From assembly GCA_020137815.1 (NCBI GenBank), contig CM035350.1, forward strand, positions 4,942,541-5,006,540: 64,000 nt of DNA, written 5' to 3'. The position numbers were made by a program, and so were the translations under genes. This DNA comes from Hormiphora californensis (taxonomy: Eukaryota > Ctenophora > Tentaculata > Cydippida > Pleurobrachiidae). The notes beneath the pieces were generated by a model. That model was given only the letters and a program-made list of their open reading frames with translations. It was not told the DNA's origin and did not search any database. Positions 1 through 11,000 of this stretch are shown one piece after another (within the stretch, counting starts at the first letter, position 1; each line of letters opens with the position of its first letter).

Positions 1-167
1 TCGCTCTCTCTAACTTCCTCTCTCAGATCCATTCACACTTCTTTGGGTGAGGCAAGTTCTCAGGAATTAATGTCAGAACGCTACGTGCTACAAGAACTCC
101 AGAGAATACTGTTAAAAGAATATTTTATCTTTTAACCTAATATGAACATATTGATTGTATCACCCAC

Positions 168-2219
168 CGTCTGCTGGTAGAGGTACACCAGCTGTCTCAC
201 ATGCCCTCACTTTATCACCCATCCACTCATCCAACAGCTTCTTTTTATTCCAGTCTGAAACAAATACACGGGGGTAACGGATGGGATTAGAGTTGGGGGC
301 TCGGCTGGGGTGGTATAGAGCTGTTCTGTGATGGTATATGGGACATGTGTATTAGGGATTTGAACTAGACATTGATGAATGTCAGCCTGAAAGAAAGCCA
401 TATGGATAAAGAATTATTGTGTACCTTCTACCTATGACAGAGAATAAGGATCGGTTGATTGTTTATTAGCCGCATATCAGTGAGGAAGTTTTGTTTTCTC
501 CTTCCGGCTGGACAAATGAGTAGACGTGGTTTATATTGTAGAAGAACGCAATAAAAACCACGTCTACAATAAAAACCACGTCTACTCATTTGTCCAGCCG
601 GAAGGAGAAAACAAAACTTCCTCACCTTCTACCTATATCAAACAAAATGTGATGTGAGTAGACGTCCTAGGAAGAAAATATAGAATAATCCGAGCTGTAT
701 TGTAAGAGCTGTATTGTATGAGTGTGAGGTTTTCTGTGGGATGAGAATGCTCTTACAATGTAACAAGCAGGTATCCTAACAAACCTACCTGTTTTAAAAC
801 TGTGTAAATCTATGTGAATCACACACAGTGTGAGACCTACCATGAACTTTGAGGAGGGCCTCCGCCGTGAAAAGTGGTACTTTTAACATGTCAGCAGTCT
901 CGACAATGAGCTGATCCTTCTGCATTTGCACCTCCTGACATTTCATCCCACTGTACAACTCAGCCTTCGCAAAATCAAAATTCGACTGCCCTTCCTCACT
1001 TCCTTCCTCTTTCTGAGATAAAATGGGGGTTTACGAATCATGACGTCATGCTGCAGGTTGTCACACAGAGTTAGTGAAACAGTGCAGCTGACGTCATAGA
1101 TCTTGGGGGTCCGGGCCGGGTTGTAAAAACTATATCGTTTAAATCGTTAAGTAATATCTGACATGTGGGTGTTCTAGAAGGGGGGGGGGGGTGATGTAAC
1201 TTACCGAGAACACCATCTTGCTCTCTAGGTAGGCAGCAATGGCACTAAACTGTCCATCCTCACTCAGATCACAAGCTGTTTTCCCATCCTTATTCTCTAT
1301 AAACAGTTTAGCTCCATGCTCTACTAACACTTTGACGCAGCGAGTAAAACCGTTAGCGGCTGCGTAGTGCAAGGGCGTGTTCTGTTGCTGAAGAGGGAGA
1401 GAGAAATGAGTGAGGGAGAGTGAAGGGAGAGAGAGAGAAAGAGAATGAGAGAGGGAGAGAAATTGGGAGAAATTGGGAGAGAGAATAAGAAAGAGGAGGG
1501 AGTACGAATGAGAGATATTATATGTGTGTATCATGTGGTTTGTGATATCAGCAAGTGGAGTGGTTTTTTACATCACTGTGACAAATTGCAACATCTTAGT
1601 TTTTAAAATTTATATAGAAGATCAGAAGCGAAAGGAAAGGAGAGAAAATCATTAGCATGATTTGATATAAATCATCACGACAAGTGATGAAATCGTTTAT
1701 CGTATTAACTATTAAGTGGCATGTAGAGTGAGATTCAACTAACGTTATCGACGTCATTAATTTGCAGAGGAAGCATATCAGATAGATGTTCTCCCTTAGC
1801 GGCCATATCAAATATAACAGATAGACAAGTAACTCGGGCAGTATCCTCGTCCTGATCCAGCCTTATCACCTTCACCTTGTGCCGCTTCAACCCCAAAACA
1901 GGTTTGACACAAGCGTGGAATATCGTCTCTGTAGAGTGGATAGTTGGGTGTTTCAAGGTCAGGTTGTGTAAATATTGTTTAACCACCTACCGTTACGAGA
2001 ATTTTTGGTGTTTGGATTGCCTCCATTTTCCAGGAACCGTTTTAAAAGATTTGACATAGCAAAACCAGCAGCTATATGTAGGGGGCTGTTCCGCCCGTGA
2101 AACAGCCATTCGTTTACGTTTATATGTTTCCGAAGTACTTTATCGTTGTAGTACTTTAGAGCAGCTTCTTCGTCCGCGGATAAAAGGGCACGTCTGAACT
2201 TCGAGCCGGTCGTCCCCAT
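168..2219 (-). CDS. ANKIB1: ANKIB1-like ankyrin/RBR E3 ubiquitin ligase, 5' part only
   Basis: Five exons can be read on the minus strand: 2219-1990 (start Met, [20 protein letters not shown]), 1928-1744, 1387-1205, 1012-841 and 254-168. All have GT-AG borders and compatible phases. Exons 1-3 encode N-terminal ankyrin repeats ([31 protein letters not shown]) ending in LESKMVFS. Exons 4-5 encode [20 protein letters not shown] followed by [15 protein letters not shown]. This order, including the MGxT start and the LIVETADML segment, is that of ANKIB1, a RING-in-between-RING ubiquitin ligase. The RING1-IBR-RING2 catalytic part would lie beyond the left edge and is not visible, so ligase activity is known for the family and not seen here. 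The gene is unbroken in the part present. Assignment rests on remembered family motifs across five consecutive exons, so I am fairly confident. Confidence 0.85.
423..636. mobile_element. Hairpin insertion flanked by a 13-bp direct repeat, inside an ANKIB1 intron
   Basis: Positions 480-532 and 573-625 are near-perfect inverted complements of about 53 bp with a loop of about 40 bp that itself repeats part of the arm (AACCACGTCTAC). The 13-mer ACCTTCTACCTAT occurs at 423-435 and again at 624-636, like a target-site duplication around the hairpin plus about 44 bp of extra sequence. It lies in the intron between exons 841-1012 and 168-254. No coding capacity is seen. I read it as a non-autonomous fold-back insertion. 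Confidence 0.5.
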
Positions 2220-2379
2220 GGCTCAAACACCGCGGATACACATAGTGGTTGCAACTAAAATGGATTAAATAAAGCAAAAAGCTTGAGAGTGGATTCAAGT
2301 TGCCTTTTAAGCTTGATTCATGGGGATCGTCATGAAGTTTTGTGCTTTGTTTTGACTTTTGAAAGCTGAAACGAGAAGT

Positions 2380-2467
2380 TTCGAGATTTTGGCCTATGCT
2401 ACAGGCCCTAGAAGCCGTGGAAAACGCGCGCACTTGGGGTCTGCAGCGCATGCCAATTCGAGATTTT
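2380..2467. mobile_element. Copy 1 of a tiny inverted-repeat mobile element, with direct-repeat flanks
   Basis: The 66-bp core (2391-2456) starts GGCCTATGCTACAGGCCC and ends GGGTCTGCAGCGCATGCCAA. It is the most diverged of three related copies in this window (also at 7002-7075 and 61760-61803). TTCGAGATTTT flanks it at 2380-2390 and 2457-2467, as expected for a target-site duplication. It lies about 170 bp upstream of the ANKIB1 start codon. Confidence 0.55.
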
Positions 2468-2844
2468 GAAACTTTTTTCCTCCCTGAAATCATGACTTTT
2501 TAAAACATGCGCTCGTCTCAAAAGCACCAAAACGCGCGCCACATTTATTGCGCGGTTGATATTACTGACTGCTGACACCAACAACTTTCGTCACTTGAAT
2601 GTTGCATGTTCGTCGCGCCATCGCATTCACCCCATAATTGCATATTGGAAGAGCAGGTGGCAAATGTGTTACCATGGTAACTCGCATAGTGATACAGACA
2701 CAGCTTAATAGACAACCTCTAGCAAGTGGAAAATAAAATCGAATGCAAAAGAGAGATACATACAAATTTATACAAATTTGAAATGTTCGTTCCACTTCAG
2801 TATTCATTATTTTCATGTCATATTCTGTTGTCAATCATTGCATG

Positions 2845-3681
2845 TTATTGTCGCTCATAGTATGGGGCCAGACCTTTTGCTTCCATCTCCTCCTTATAGA
2901 GTCTTTTCTCTTCGATTAGTAGGTTTTCCAACATCTAGAGAACAGGAATACGTTATTATTGTATAGTTCTGAGTTCTAAGAATTTTTAAGATAAACAAGC
3001 AACTACTGCCAAACTGGTCTGCATATCTGATATCGAAAGTTCAAACCTGTCTTCGAAAAGCGAGGAGTTCTCGTTTGTCTGCCCATTTCTCTCGTTCCAA
3101 TACCATCTTATCATCTGTCTCGCACAACTCTTTTGCACTCTAAGGGATGAAATCGTTTATTATGGGGCTGAAATCGTTTATTATTGGGCTTTGGGTAATA
3201 CTAAATATGATATTCTATAATCTGTTCTTCTGGATATGGAAACAAAATTACGAGCATTCTCCTCCTCCCACTCTCGTAACAAACTCACGCTTCCAACAAT
3301 TATAATTAGAGATGCTGTATGCCAGACTATAAATGACTGGCTAATGCTTGTTATATTGGATATATTGGGGCAGCGAGAGAGGGGTCGAACAGGGCAAATT
3401 AATGCTATTCATTCAGAATAATACCCGGGCGATTAGCGAGCTATTCCTATAATACTTCTAGGCATACAAGACACGTACAATTATGCCACCGAACCCTAAC
3501 TTGCCTCTTTCCAGTTTGCTCTTTGACTCGTCTTCTCGCACTCCAAGTTATCTCCAACCATTGATGCGTTTCTCTGATCATCGTTTATCCGCCAGTGTTG
3601 CCTCCGTTTTGCAGGTAGTGACCGCTGGACCCAGGGTATAGTTTGTTCGTAACGTTTTGAAGTGGTGCTGTCCATGTTCAT
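2845..3681 (-). CDS. CFAP141-like ciliary microtubule inner protein (copy B)
   Basis: Three exons form an in-phase model of about 119 residues: 3681-3505 (MNMDSTTSKRYEQTIPW...), 3139-3047 (KELCETDDKMVLEREKWADK) and 2934-2845 (MLENLLIEEKRLYKEEMEAK, then GLAPYYERQ and stop). The start and the end resemble the copy at 5566-6261 (xTTSxRYExTxP near the N-terminus; RxxLxxLLxEEKxxYKxExEAKGL near the C-terminus). Both match the short, helical, Lys/Glu-rich C1orf189/CFAP141 family, a protein of the ciliary doublet lumen. Intron 1 needs a GC-AG donor (GAG then GCAAGT) to keep phase; the others are GT-AG. Exon 1 similarity is weak, and an extra exon near 3220-3310 cannot be excluded. Confidence 0.5.
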
Positions 3682-4126
3682 GTGTGAGACTGTGAGGTGT
3701 GAGCTGTGACTTGAGGGCTAGAGTAGAAATCAAGTGAATGAGTGGTAATGGAGATAATTTGTGAAATAGTGACGTCTTGTCATAATGAACAATGGTTCGA
3801 CGGAGGCCAGAGGGTTGAAAGAAATGAGAATGCAAAAACTCACAAATTTATAACATATAATGCAAACAATCATAAACATAATAAAACACATGATAATATT
3901 GCTAACGCTGTCAGGAATTTGTTAGATTTTTCGTTATCATAAATCATAATAATGTAAAATAAAAACGGTTCTACACAACTACATATGTCAAAATTTTCGT
4001 TTTTATGATTCATCCCAACTATTTACAATCAACCCCCCTTCACGGCTCAGTCTCTGCCACTAAACCAACTACTCAGAATCTTCATAATAAATAATTTACT
4101 TGCACTCAAGCCCTCTAGTAGTCCTC
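3682..4126. other. Intergenic, AT-rich, nothing recognised
   Basis: This interval lies between the start of the CFAP141-like copy B gene and the 3' end of the innexin. I see AT-rich sequence, no homologous ORF and no RNA gene. Confidence 0.5.
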
Positions 4127-5471
4127 CTATACCAGTTTGTCCCCTCCTACTGCACTCTCCGAATCTGGACTCCCTGCAGCAGCAAACTCATTCGTTATCA
4201 CCTCCACGTCCATACTCGCCTTAGTAACCAGCCTAAAGGTGAGCTCATCAAAAATCCGTGTAAAAATAACCGGATGAGTGTTGCCCATTAGTACTTGAAT
4301 CAGCTCCCGTCCACCGGCTCCAATACTCTTGAAAACATACTGATACCGGGGACGATTGGGCATCATGCAATCATCCAGCATCCTCTCGTAGGTGCCTCGC
4401 CAGAAGAACATCTCGCTGAGATGTAGGAAGCAGCTGCAGAGATTGGAGAAGAACGCTACAATCAGCACAAACCACGTGATGAGGAAGAAGTACTGATAGA
4501 GGACATTGGGAGCGAGGACACACTGGGCAGTCTCCATCTCCAGACCACTGAGACCATACCGCTGGATTTGACAGGATACCATCTTGGGGAAGAGCTTGTC
4601 CTTGTTGAGAGTGGTGTCGATTCACCCTACCACGTTCGTACAGGGTAAACCGAGTCCCAAACCAGTTAGCGCCAGTACGTGTGCCATGTCCCACTTCCAT
4701 ATTCAAACATCTCGCCTGTTGAATAGAACACCTGCCACGGTAATTCCCAGATAGAGCAACTTGGTTATACCGATTGCAAAACTGAAACTATTTCGTTTAA
4801 ACCAGTACTTTAGTCCCTTGCCAAATATGGTGTTCTTGAACCGGTAGTACAAGCCAGCAGACCACCCTCTCCTGGGTTTTCTCCGCAGCGTTACCGTCGG
4901 ATAGGGTCGCAGAGGATAGCTGCCGGATGAGAGGTTTGTACTCTCCCGCTGCAAAGTGCTTGAAGAGGAGATAGGGCGTGTAATAAGCCGCGGCCACAAT
5001 GGCAAAATAAAACTGGACCCATTGGTACCAAAGATGGAATATCTTCTCCCCAGGGAGGACGTCCTTCTCACTTGGACACCTCAGTATGGTACCATTGTTG
5101 AGCAGCCTGGGAACACAAGCTGGCAGTTGGTCAGGTATTACACCCGGATATGGCACCATGGTAGATGGCAGATCATACGCTTCTCGAACTGTGTACATCC
5201 CTATTGCCCAGCAGTAATCTTCCACGAAATCCTTACTAAACTTGGTGAAGCCATCACACGAGATGGTCTCACCTCCGTACTGCTTTATAGATACACAGAT
5301 ACACATGGTGAGGATGATGATAAACACGTAGCATCTGTTAACTTGATCCCACCAGTCATCTACTGTGACGTCTTTAAAGGGCGAGTAGTGTTTGAGGGAG
5401 TGAACCACCCAAAACGGATGGAAATTCATTGAGAAAACAGGAGCTGCTGTAGTAAACACTGAGTTAAACAA
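4127..5471 (-). CDS. Innexin gap-junction/hemichannel subunit, reading frame broken
   Basis: The minus strand encodes an innexin of about 440 residues. From the Met at 5471 come a short N-terminus, TM1 (CYVFIIILTMCICVSIKQYG), the first extracellular loop with its paired cysteines (GGETISCDGF ... VEDYCWAIGMYTV), and the family hallmark YQWVQFY leading into TM2. The frame then shifts near 4862 to reach GWSAGLYYRFKNTIFGK and TM3-like ITKLLYLGITVAGVLF. It is lost again between about 4700 and 4612, and resumes as LFPKMVSCQIQRYGLSG with second-loop cysteines, TM4 (YQYFFLITWFVLIVAFFS) and a cytosolic tail ending at 4127. All four membrane segments are present in order and single-base shifts suffice to restore it, so I suspect sequence error over true decay. 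It would form intercellular channels at the plasma membrane. The family call is strong; intactness is unresolved. Confidence 0.9.
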
Positions 5472-5565
5472 ACAAAAGTCTCTCTCGTGATTGAGAGCTC
5501 AGTGAGTCTGGAGCAGTAGATAGAGCGAGGGGGGAGGAGGGATGTGTGCAAGCTGAGCAGACAAC

Positions 5566-6261
5566 TCAAATCCGGCATTCAAAGTAAGTCAATCCCTTAG
5601 CTTCTAACTCAACTTTGTACCGATCCCGTTCTTCGCCAAGCAGCTGCCGGAGATTTTCCCGTCGTGATCGTATTAGTTGTGATTTGGCTGCCCTCAACTG
5701 AAGGAATGGGAAGTGCGTTAGATGAAGGGGGTATTGTTAAATAATGAGTGATTTTAATTTATTGAGACTGATATATTATACACCTCAAATAAAATCACAC
5801 AGTTATAAACATAAATGAGTTTGCCTTTTACCGACAGTAACTGGCGTTTTTTTAATAACTTACCTCCTCTGATATCGTTTCGCTATTTCGCTTGTAGATT
5901 CTGCTTTCTATTGAACCTTGTGTTGATTCGTTCCACTCTGCTATCTGTCAAGACACGAGTTTACAATTTACACACATTATGCTATGTATATATTATATTG
6001 ATCGTTGAAGATCTAATCCTTAAACTTCACTATTTTCTGTCTTGGCACTAGGTATACTGGATACTGGATAGGGTGGCCCATTACAGTATCAAGTATTATA
6101 TTCTTTACCTGTGACTTATTGAAAGTTTCCCTTATTGCAGCTAAATCGGCAGCAAGTTTTTCATTTTCACGGATTTTAGAGGTTTGTCTGGCTAGCGCTT
6201 TCTGTAAGGCAGCCGCCCGTGGAACTGTCTTTTCGTAGCGGTAGCTTGTTGTCATTTCCAT
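5566..6261 (-). CDS. CFAP141: CFAP141-like ciliary microtubule inner protein (copy A)
   Basis: Three exons on the minus strand are 6261-6109 (MEMTTSYRYEKTVPRAAALQ...), 5944-5864 and 5697-5566, all GT-AG and in phase, giving about 121 residues against roughly 100 in vertebrates. The C-terminal exon reads LRAAKSQLIRSRRENLRQLL followed by GEERDRYKVELEAKGLTYFE. This is the conserved part of C1orf189/CFAP141 (LAxAKxQLxxxRxxxLxxLxxxExxxYxxEL). The family protein sits inside the A-tubule of motile-cilium doublets. The protein is almost entirely helical and charged, with no signal peptide or membrane segment. It lies upstream of the innexin on the same strand. The assignment is by motif recall. Confidence 0.65.
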
Positions 6262-6991
6262 GCTGCTGAATGCTACAACGGTAATTTAAAATCCAACTAA
6301 CATTACCGATATTATCACTTATCAGTAAGTTCTTAAAAAACGGGCACTGTTAGGAATGGGACGGGCTTGAGACGGAATTTCTATTGGTGACGTTCAGACA
6401 TGCTTGAAACGGGTTTCCGTCTGATTTCTGAGGTTCCGTCTGATTTCAGACGTTCCGGTTAACAGTCACTTTAAAAAGATACGAAAGAAGCCACATGCAT
6501 CTGGCCTAACAATGTCAATAATAGTATAGATAAATTGGTTTTGCCTGACCGGCTACACGAAGAAAATCACATAAAATGCATGCAACAGTCAAAGACTAGT
6601 ATGTATGGTACAGATCTGATGAAGAGCCAGCATTCTTGTTCCTTCCTCTGTAACCCCGGATAGAACAAGTTATGACTTATGGAGCGGTCAGCGGACCATT
6701 GAAAATGATAGGCGAACACGGAGGTATCGGCATTTACGCGGGGCGCCGTTACGATCTGGGTGTTTGGAGGCCTGTTTACAGGTGCGTGCTGCCGAAAAAA
6801 GTTGATTCACTAAAATAAAATGGTTCTAACTGCCAAACCACTCAACCGTTTTTGCTAATTCAAAGTGTATCTGGTAGGAAATGTCAAGACTCAACCTGCA
6901 ATCCAAACCTAACCCTACTTTAGCCCTAACCCTAAAAAACCGTTTGTCAGCACTCCCAAAACACCCAGATTTTAACGCTGGCCGTCTCAGG

Positions 6992-7085
6992 CAGCGCTTT
7001 TTGGCATACGTTGCAGGCCCCTTATAATATAATAGTGCGGGGGTGCGCGCATGAGGGGGCTGCAGCGCATTCCAACAGCGCTTTT
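6992..7085. mobile_element. Copy 2 of the tiny inverted-repeat mobile element, 10-bp target-site duplication
   Basis: The core 7002-7075 (74 bp) begins TGGCATACGTTGCAGGCCCC and ends GGGGCTGCAGCGCATTCCAA, which are imperfect inverted complements. CAGCGCTTTT is present on both sides (6992-7001 and 7076-7085), a perfect 10-bp direct repeat. There is no coding capacity. The termini match the copy at 61760-61803. Confidence 0.7.
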
Positions 7086-7095
7086 CAAGAAAAAA

Positions 7096-7161
7096 AATCC
7101 GACTTTAAAAAGCCGAAATCGGATTCTGCAGAATCCGATTTCGGCTTTTTAAAGTCGGATT
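7096..7161. repeat. Perfect 66-bp palindrome centred on CTGCAG
   Basis: The sequence on either side of the central CTGCAG (7126-7131) is a perfect inverted complement for 33 bp per arm (ATCCGACTTTAAAAAGCCG on the left, its complement on the right). There is no loop, so it could extrude as a cruciform. It begins 11 bp after the mobile element at 6992-7085. Confidence 0.85.
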
Positions 7162-8032
7162 CTGAGAAATAAAATAAAAGTGCAAGTGTGTGCGCGCCGC
7201 TCCAATGCAAAGTAAATTCACAAATTCGGCGCCATCCATGGTACACCACGGTTATAGACCGCTTTTCAGACGGCCGTCTGAACGGCACGTCTGACGGCAA
7301 CCTAGACGATTTATCCAAACATCGGTTGACCTGCCAAAGATTCTTCAGATTTAGAAGCATTCCACAGTGCTGGCAGTGTTTGTTAATTTGTCTAATCTGT
7401 CTTAATTGTGGTGGTAATCTGTCCAAACGGGTCCAAATTCATCTAGTTAGAAGTTTGGTGTCCGAACCTTAGCGTCCCCCCAGGATGTAACACCCGCAAG
7501 GATAGAAAGGTCGAGTTTTATTCTCGGCAACGGGTACGCTGAGTGCACCATGTGGTAATGCAACAGAGCTGAGTTGCTCTCGGTATTGTTCAAAGATTGG
7601 GTGACACAGCCATGGGTTGAATATTCGGAATAGAAACAAACCTTATGTTATACAAACATAACATCCCACATGACCCACTTCCCTACTGATCAGCTAGTGA
7701 CATGACCCTCTTCCTGCAAGAACTTTAGTACTCAACGGGATGCTGTCTGGCGCCGCCGACCCGATCTGAGCGCACTGTCGTTGAGAATCAAATTGGGGTA
7801 TGGGCGCCGCCATACAGACGGAATGAGCAGGGGCCAATTACAAGGGAGATTTCGGCCATTAAGATTTGGTACTCCGTACCATTGCCACCTATAATTCTCG
7901 CTTCGTGTGTCTATGTCACCAGAGAGCGAGAGAGACAGAAAGAAGCTTGGTTCAGGGGTGTAAAATTTTCAAATTGCACAACTACAAAACTTCAATTTCA
8001 CATCTCTCATGCTCTGAATCTGAAAGTCCAAC

Positions 8033-11000
8033 TCAGTGTCGCTTACAGAGGTGCATGAACTGGCAGATTTTCTCTCCGTTCATATCATCAAGCTGTCCGT
8101 GAAGAACTTCAAACACAAGATCCACGCCTTCATCGACAGCAGCCGTGCACTGAGAAGGAAATATTGTGTTAAAATGTGATAAGATGCAGGGAAAAGGGGC
8201 TCAAAATGGCTCTGAGTTTCGACTTGGCTTGGATACGAATTCAAGTCAGACTACACAGTGACTGTACTGTACACACGTCACACTACACAGTGTACAGCTG
8301 TGTACACTGTACACACTATACACGTACTACACAATCACGCGCCTGTACTGCACTGTGTAGTGTGTACACTGTGTACACTGTACAGTGTACTGCTGCAGTG
8401 TACACACTACACACTACACAGTGCAGTACAGGCGCGTGATTGTCATTCTCGTTATCTCACGAGGGGAGTTTGACAGGCGACACTTTCGTCACATGGGAAA
8501 CTCCGCGCGTCACGCACATGATCACATGAGAGTTTTTGACACCCGCGGTATGGGACAGATAGTGCGTCACATGCAGTACTTGGCAGACAACTTACAATTC
8601 GAGAGAATGGTCCCATGAGTTTACAGGCGACCTCCAGTTGGCTTTGAATTAGTGTCTGGGTCTCGGGGCTGATAACGATAGCTCGGACCTCGTCAAATCC
8701 AGCAGTGCAAACATCACAAACTGTGGTTGTGTTGCCGCTCTCTGGGAGGAAAGAAGGGGTTAGTCACCTTTATATCAAGTATTAAGGAATAATTAGCTAC
8801 TTATATCCGGCGAACAATTCGAAAGATGAGGCGGTTATTACCTGGGCAGAAATCCAGTAGGACACAAGCATCATGATCCTCGAAGGTTCCATAGACATCC
8901 CTGATCTTTGCAAAGACGGCAGAGGTGAACTTGCCAGCGTAAGTCTCACACTAAAGGAGAGTTAAGGGGTTGGAAAAGTAAATAATTGTCAGAATTAGTC
9001 GGTAAACACCCCCAATTATACCAAGCTACGTTCTCTAGTGTACCATTTTGCTGAGGGGTCCGGTGAAGTGGCAAGCGAACTTGATATCAGTATCGACCAT
9101 TGCTTCGGTGGTGGGGTTGGTCATGATGTCCCTAGATAGTTTCAAAGTATCCTCACACATCTCACACAGAGGGCCGGGCTGGTTGGTCAGGGCCAGGGAA
9201 TCTAGGGAGGGGGATTTGGAATCTTGACTTTGATAAATGGCAGCTATCATTGACCATTAAGTTTTTGGTTAACTGAGCCCAGATAGTGGGTTAACCTCAA
9301 CTACAGATACGGCATTGGCAGGCAGGAATCTGGGGGGGTTTGGGGGGATTTGGATCTTGACTAGGCCAGCTATCTGCCACAATTCTTGAAGTTTTAATAC
9401 TCACTCATGACAATAGAAAACTCTCGTGTATTAATCTACCTTTGGCACATGGGCGATGGCAGAGTGTTGGTAGTCCGGACTTGAGATCTATGATCAAGAT
9501 AACATCTTCAATATTTCCAGTCTTCCCATCCTTAGAAGTTGTTGTACCGGAGTCTGGCGTCAGTCACAATCCTATACCACTCTACTCCCTTCTAAAGGCA
9601 TCACAGGTTGGGTCGGGCCCACTACCCGAGAGTGTCGGTGTTCCTCATTTGTACAAGGCTCCCCATTTGGCAAGTCCAAAGATCCCCCATCCCAGTTCTA
9701 AGGACACACACATCACGGCTGTCTTCATACGGAGGCTACAAAGCTGGCAAGAAACTCCTCCATTTAAATCGGGGGTGTCGGGATAAGGTGATCAGTAGGG
9801 TGGTCAGAACTGGAACCCCACTCTGGGTAGTTTTGAGGAAGTGACAACGAAGGACAAGTGCTACTTACCCAACCCCCACTACTAGGTTCTAGAGCACTCC
9901 GGGGCCCATACGAAGGTAAATCTGGTCGCCCCAGGGGGCCCCACATTACCCTTCTAAAAGTCAGTGTCCAAAGGGTACAAGTCTTGGCACACTGGAAAAA
10001 TTTGACAGTTAGGGGAAAGGGTGTCTGAGAGAGTGGGACAAGGTTGGGGACGAGGCCGCGCCCGTAGTTAAGGCACGAGTGTGAGAAGGGTCAGTGGGTC
10101 AGCCCAGCCCCCCCACTAGGCGGTTAAAGGCTGACGGAGCTGAGAGGGGTAGAAGTCGGGTCAGGGCCGGGCCCGCTGCTAGTAGTGAGGCATGGGTGTG
10201 ATGGGAAGGGTTAAGATGAGAGTGGGGGGGTGTTTTTGAACTGTTGAGCGCCTCATTGGAGGGGGGGGGTTCAGTCGGACGTAGTGGAAAGAGCGAGGAG
10301 GGGGTCAGTTGCAGGTGAGGGCGAAGGCGGGCAAGAGACTCTCATGGAAGAGGAGGAAGGAGGAGGAGGGGTGTGAAGAGAGTAGGGGTATAATCATGGT
10401 CATAGTGAGGATGGTTGTTGAGGAAATTGCTATGGAGTGGGGGTTTTGGGGGAGGGGGGGGGGGTCTGACAATGATGGGGGGGTTTATGGTCCACACTAA
10501 AAGAGCCCCTGAAGCAGTTACCATTCCGTAGTCCAGCACCTGCCCAACTCGAGAAGGGGGAGGGAGGGGGGGGGGGTTTTGGTGGTTACATAACAGCTAT
10601 AAAAGAGCCCTTGAAGATTGACTTCTCTGTGGACCAGCAACTGCACAACTTACCACAAACTGCATGGGACCAGTGGCCTTGCAGATGGTCTCAGCGTAGG
10701 TCTCCAGGACTCGTCGGAAGGAGGGTTCGTTGATGGTGTACCTTGCGACACCCATGGCATCCACACAGACATCACACACCTTACCTTCAAGGGCCAACTC
10801 TGGAAGAAGTTATATTGGGACTGGGGATAAAAGGGGCGTTGGTAGGTAAGTATACAGGTAGGTATACAGTTTCAAGCTAAATTTTCCTCACTCCCTAGTG
10901 ATCCCTATGGATGGAGTTTTCCAACACTTCTCTCCATTCTGTCAGAGCATTGGCAGCTGACAGTCTCCATTTGACATACCATTCGTTCGAGGACACAGGT

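Larger units (their letters stand above)
6262..8032. other. Intergenic region with small repeats, no gene found
   Basis: Apart from the mobile element at 6992-7085 and the perfect palindrome at 7096-7161, I see no credible coding exon. Around 6370-6470 the motif CCGTCTGATTTC recurs in direct and inverted forms. The AACCCTAACCCTA-like stretch near 6907-6935 is too short to be telomeric. Confidence 0.5.

Noticed and set aside
6905-6935. Telomere-like CCTAACCCTA words
   Set aside because: Only a few imperfect units amid ordinary sequence; not a telomeric array.
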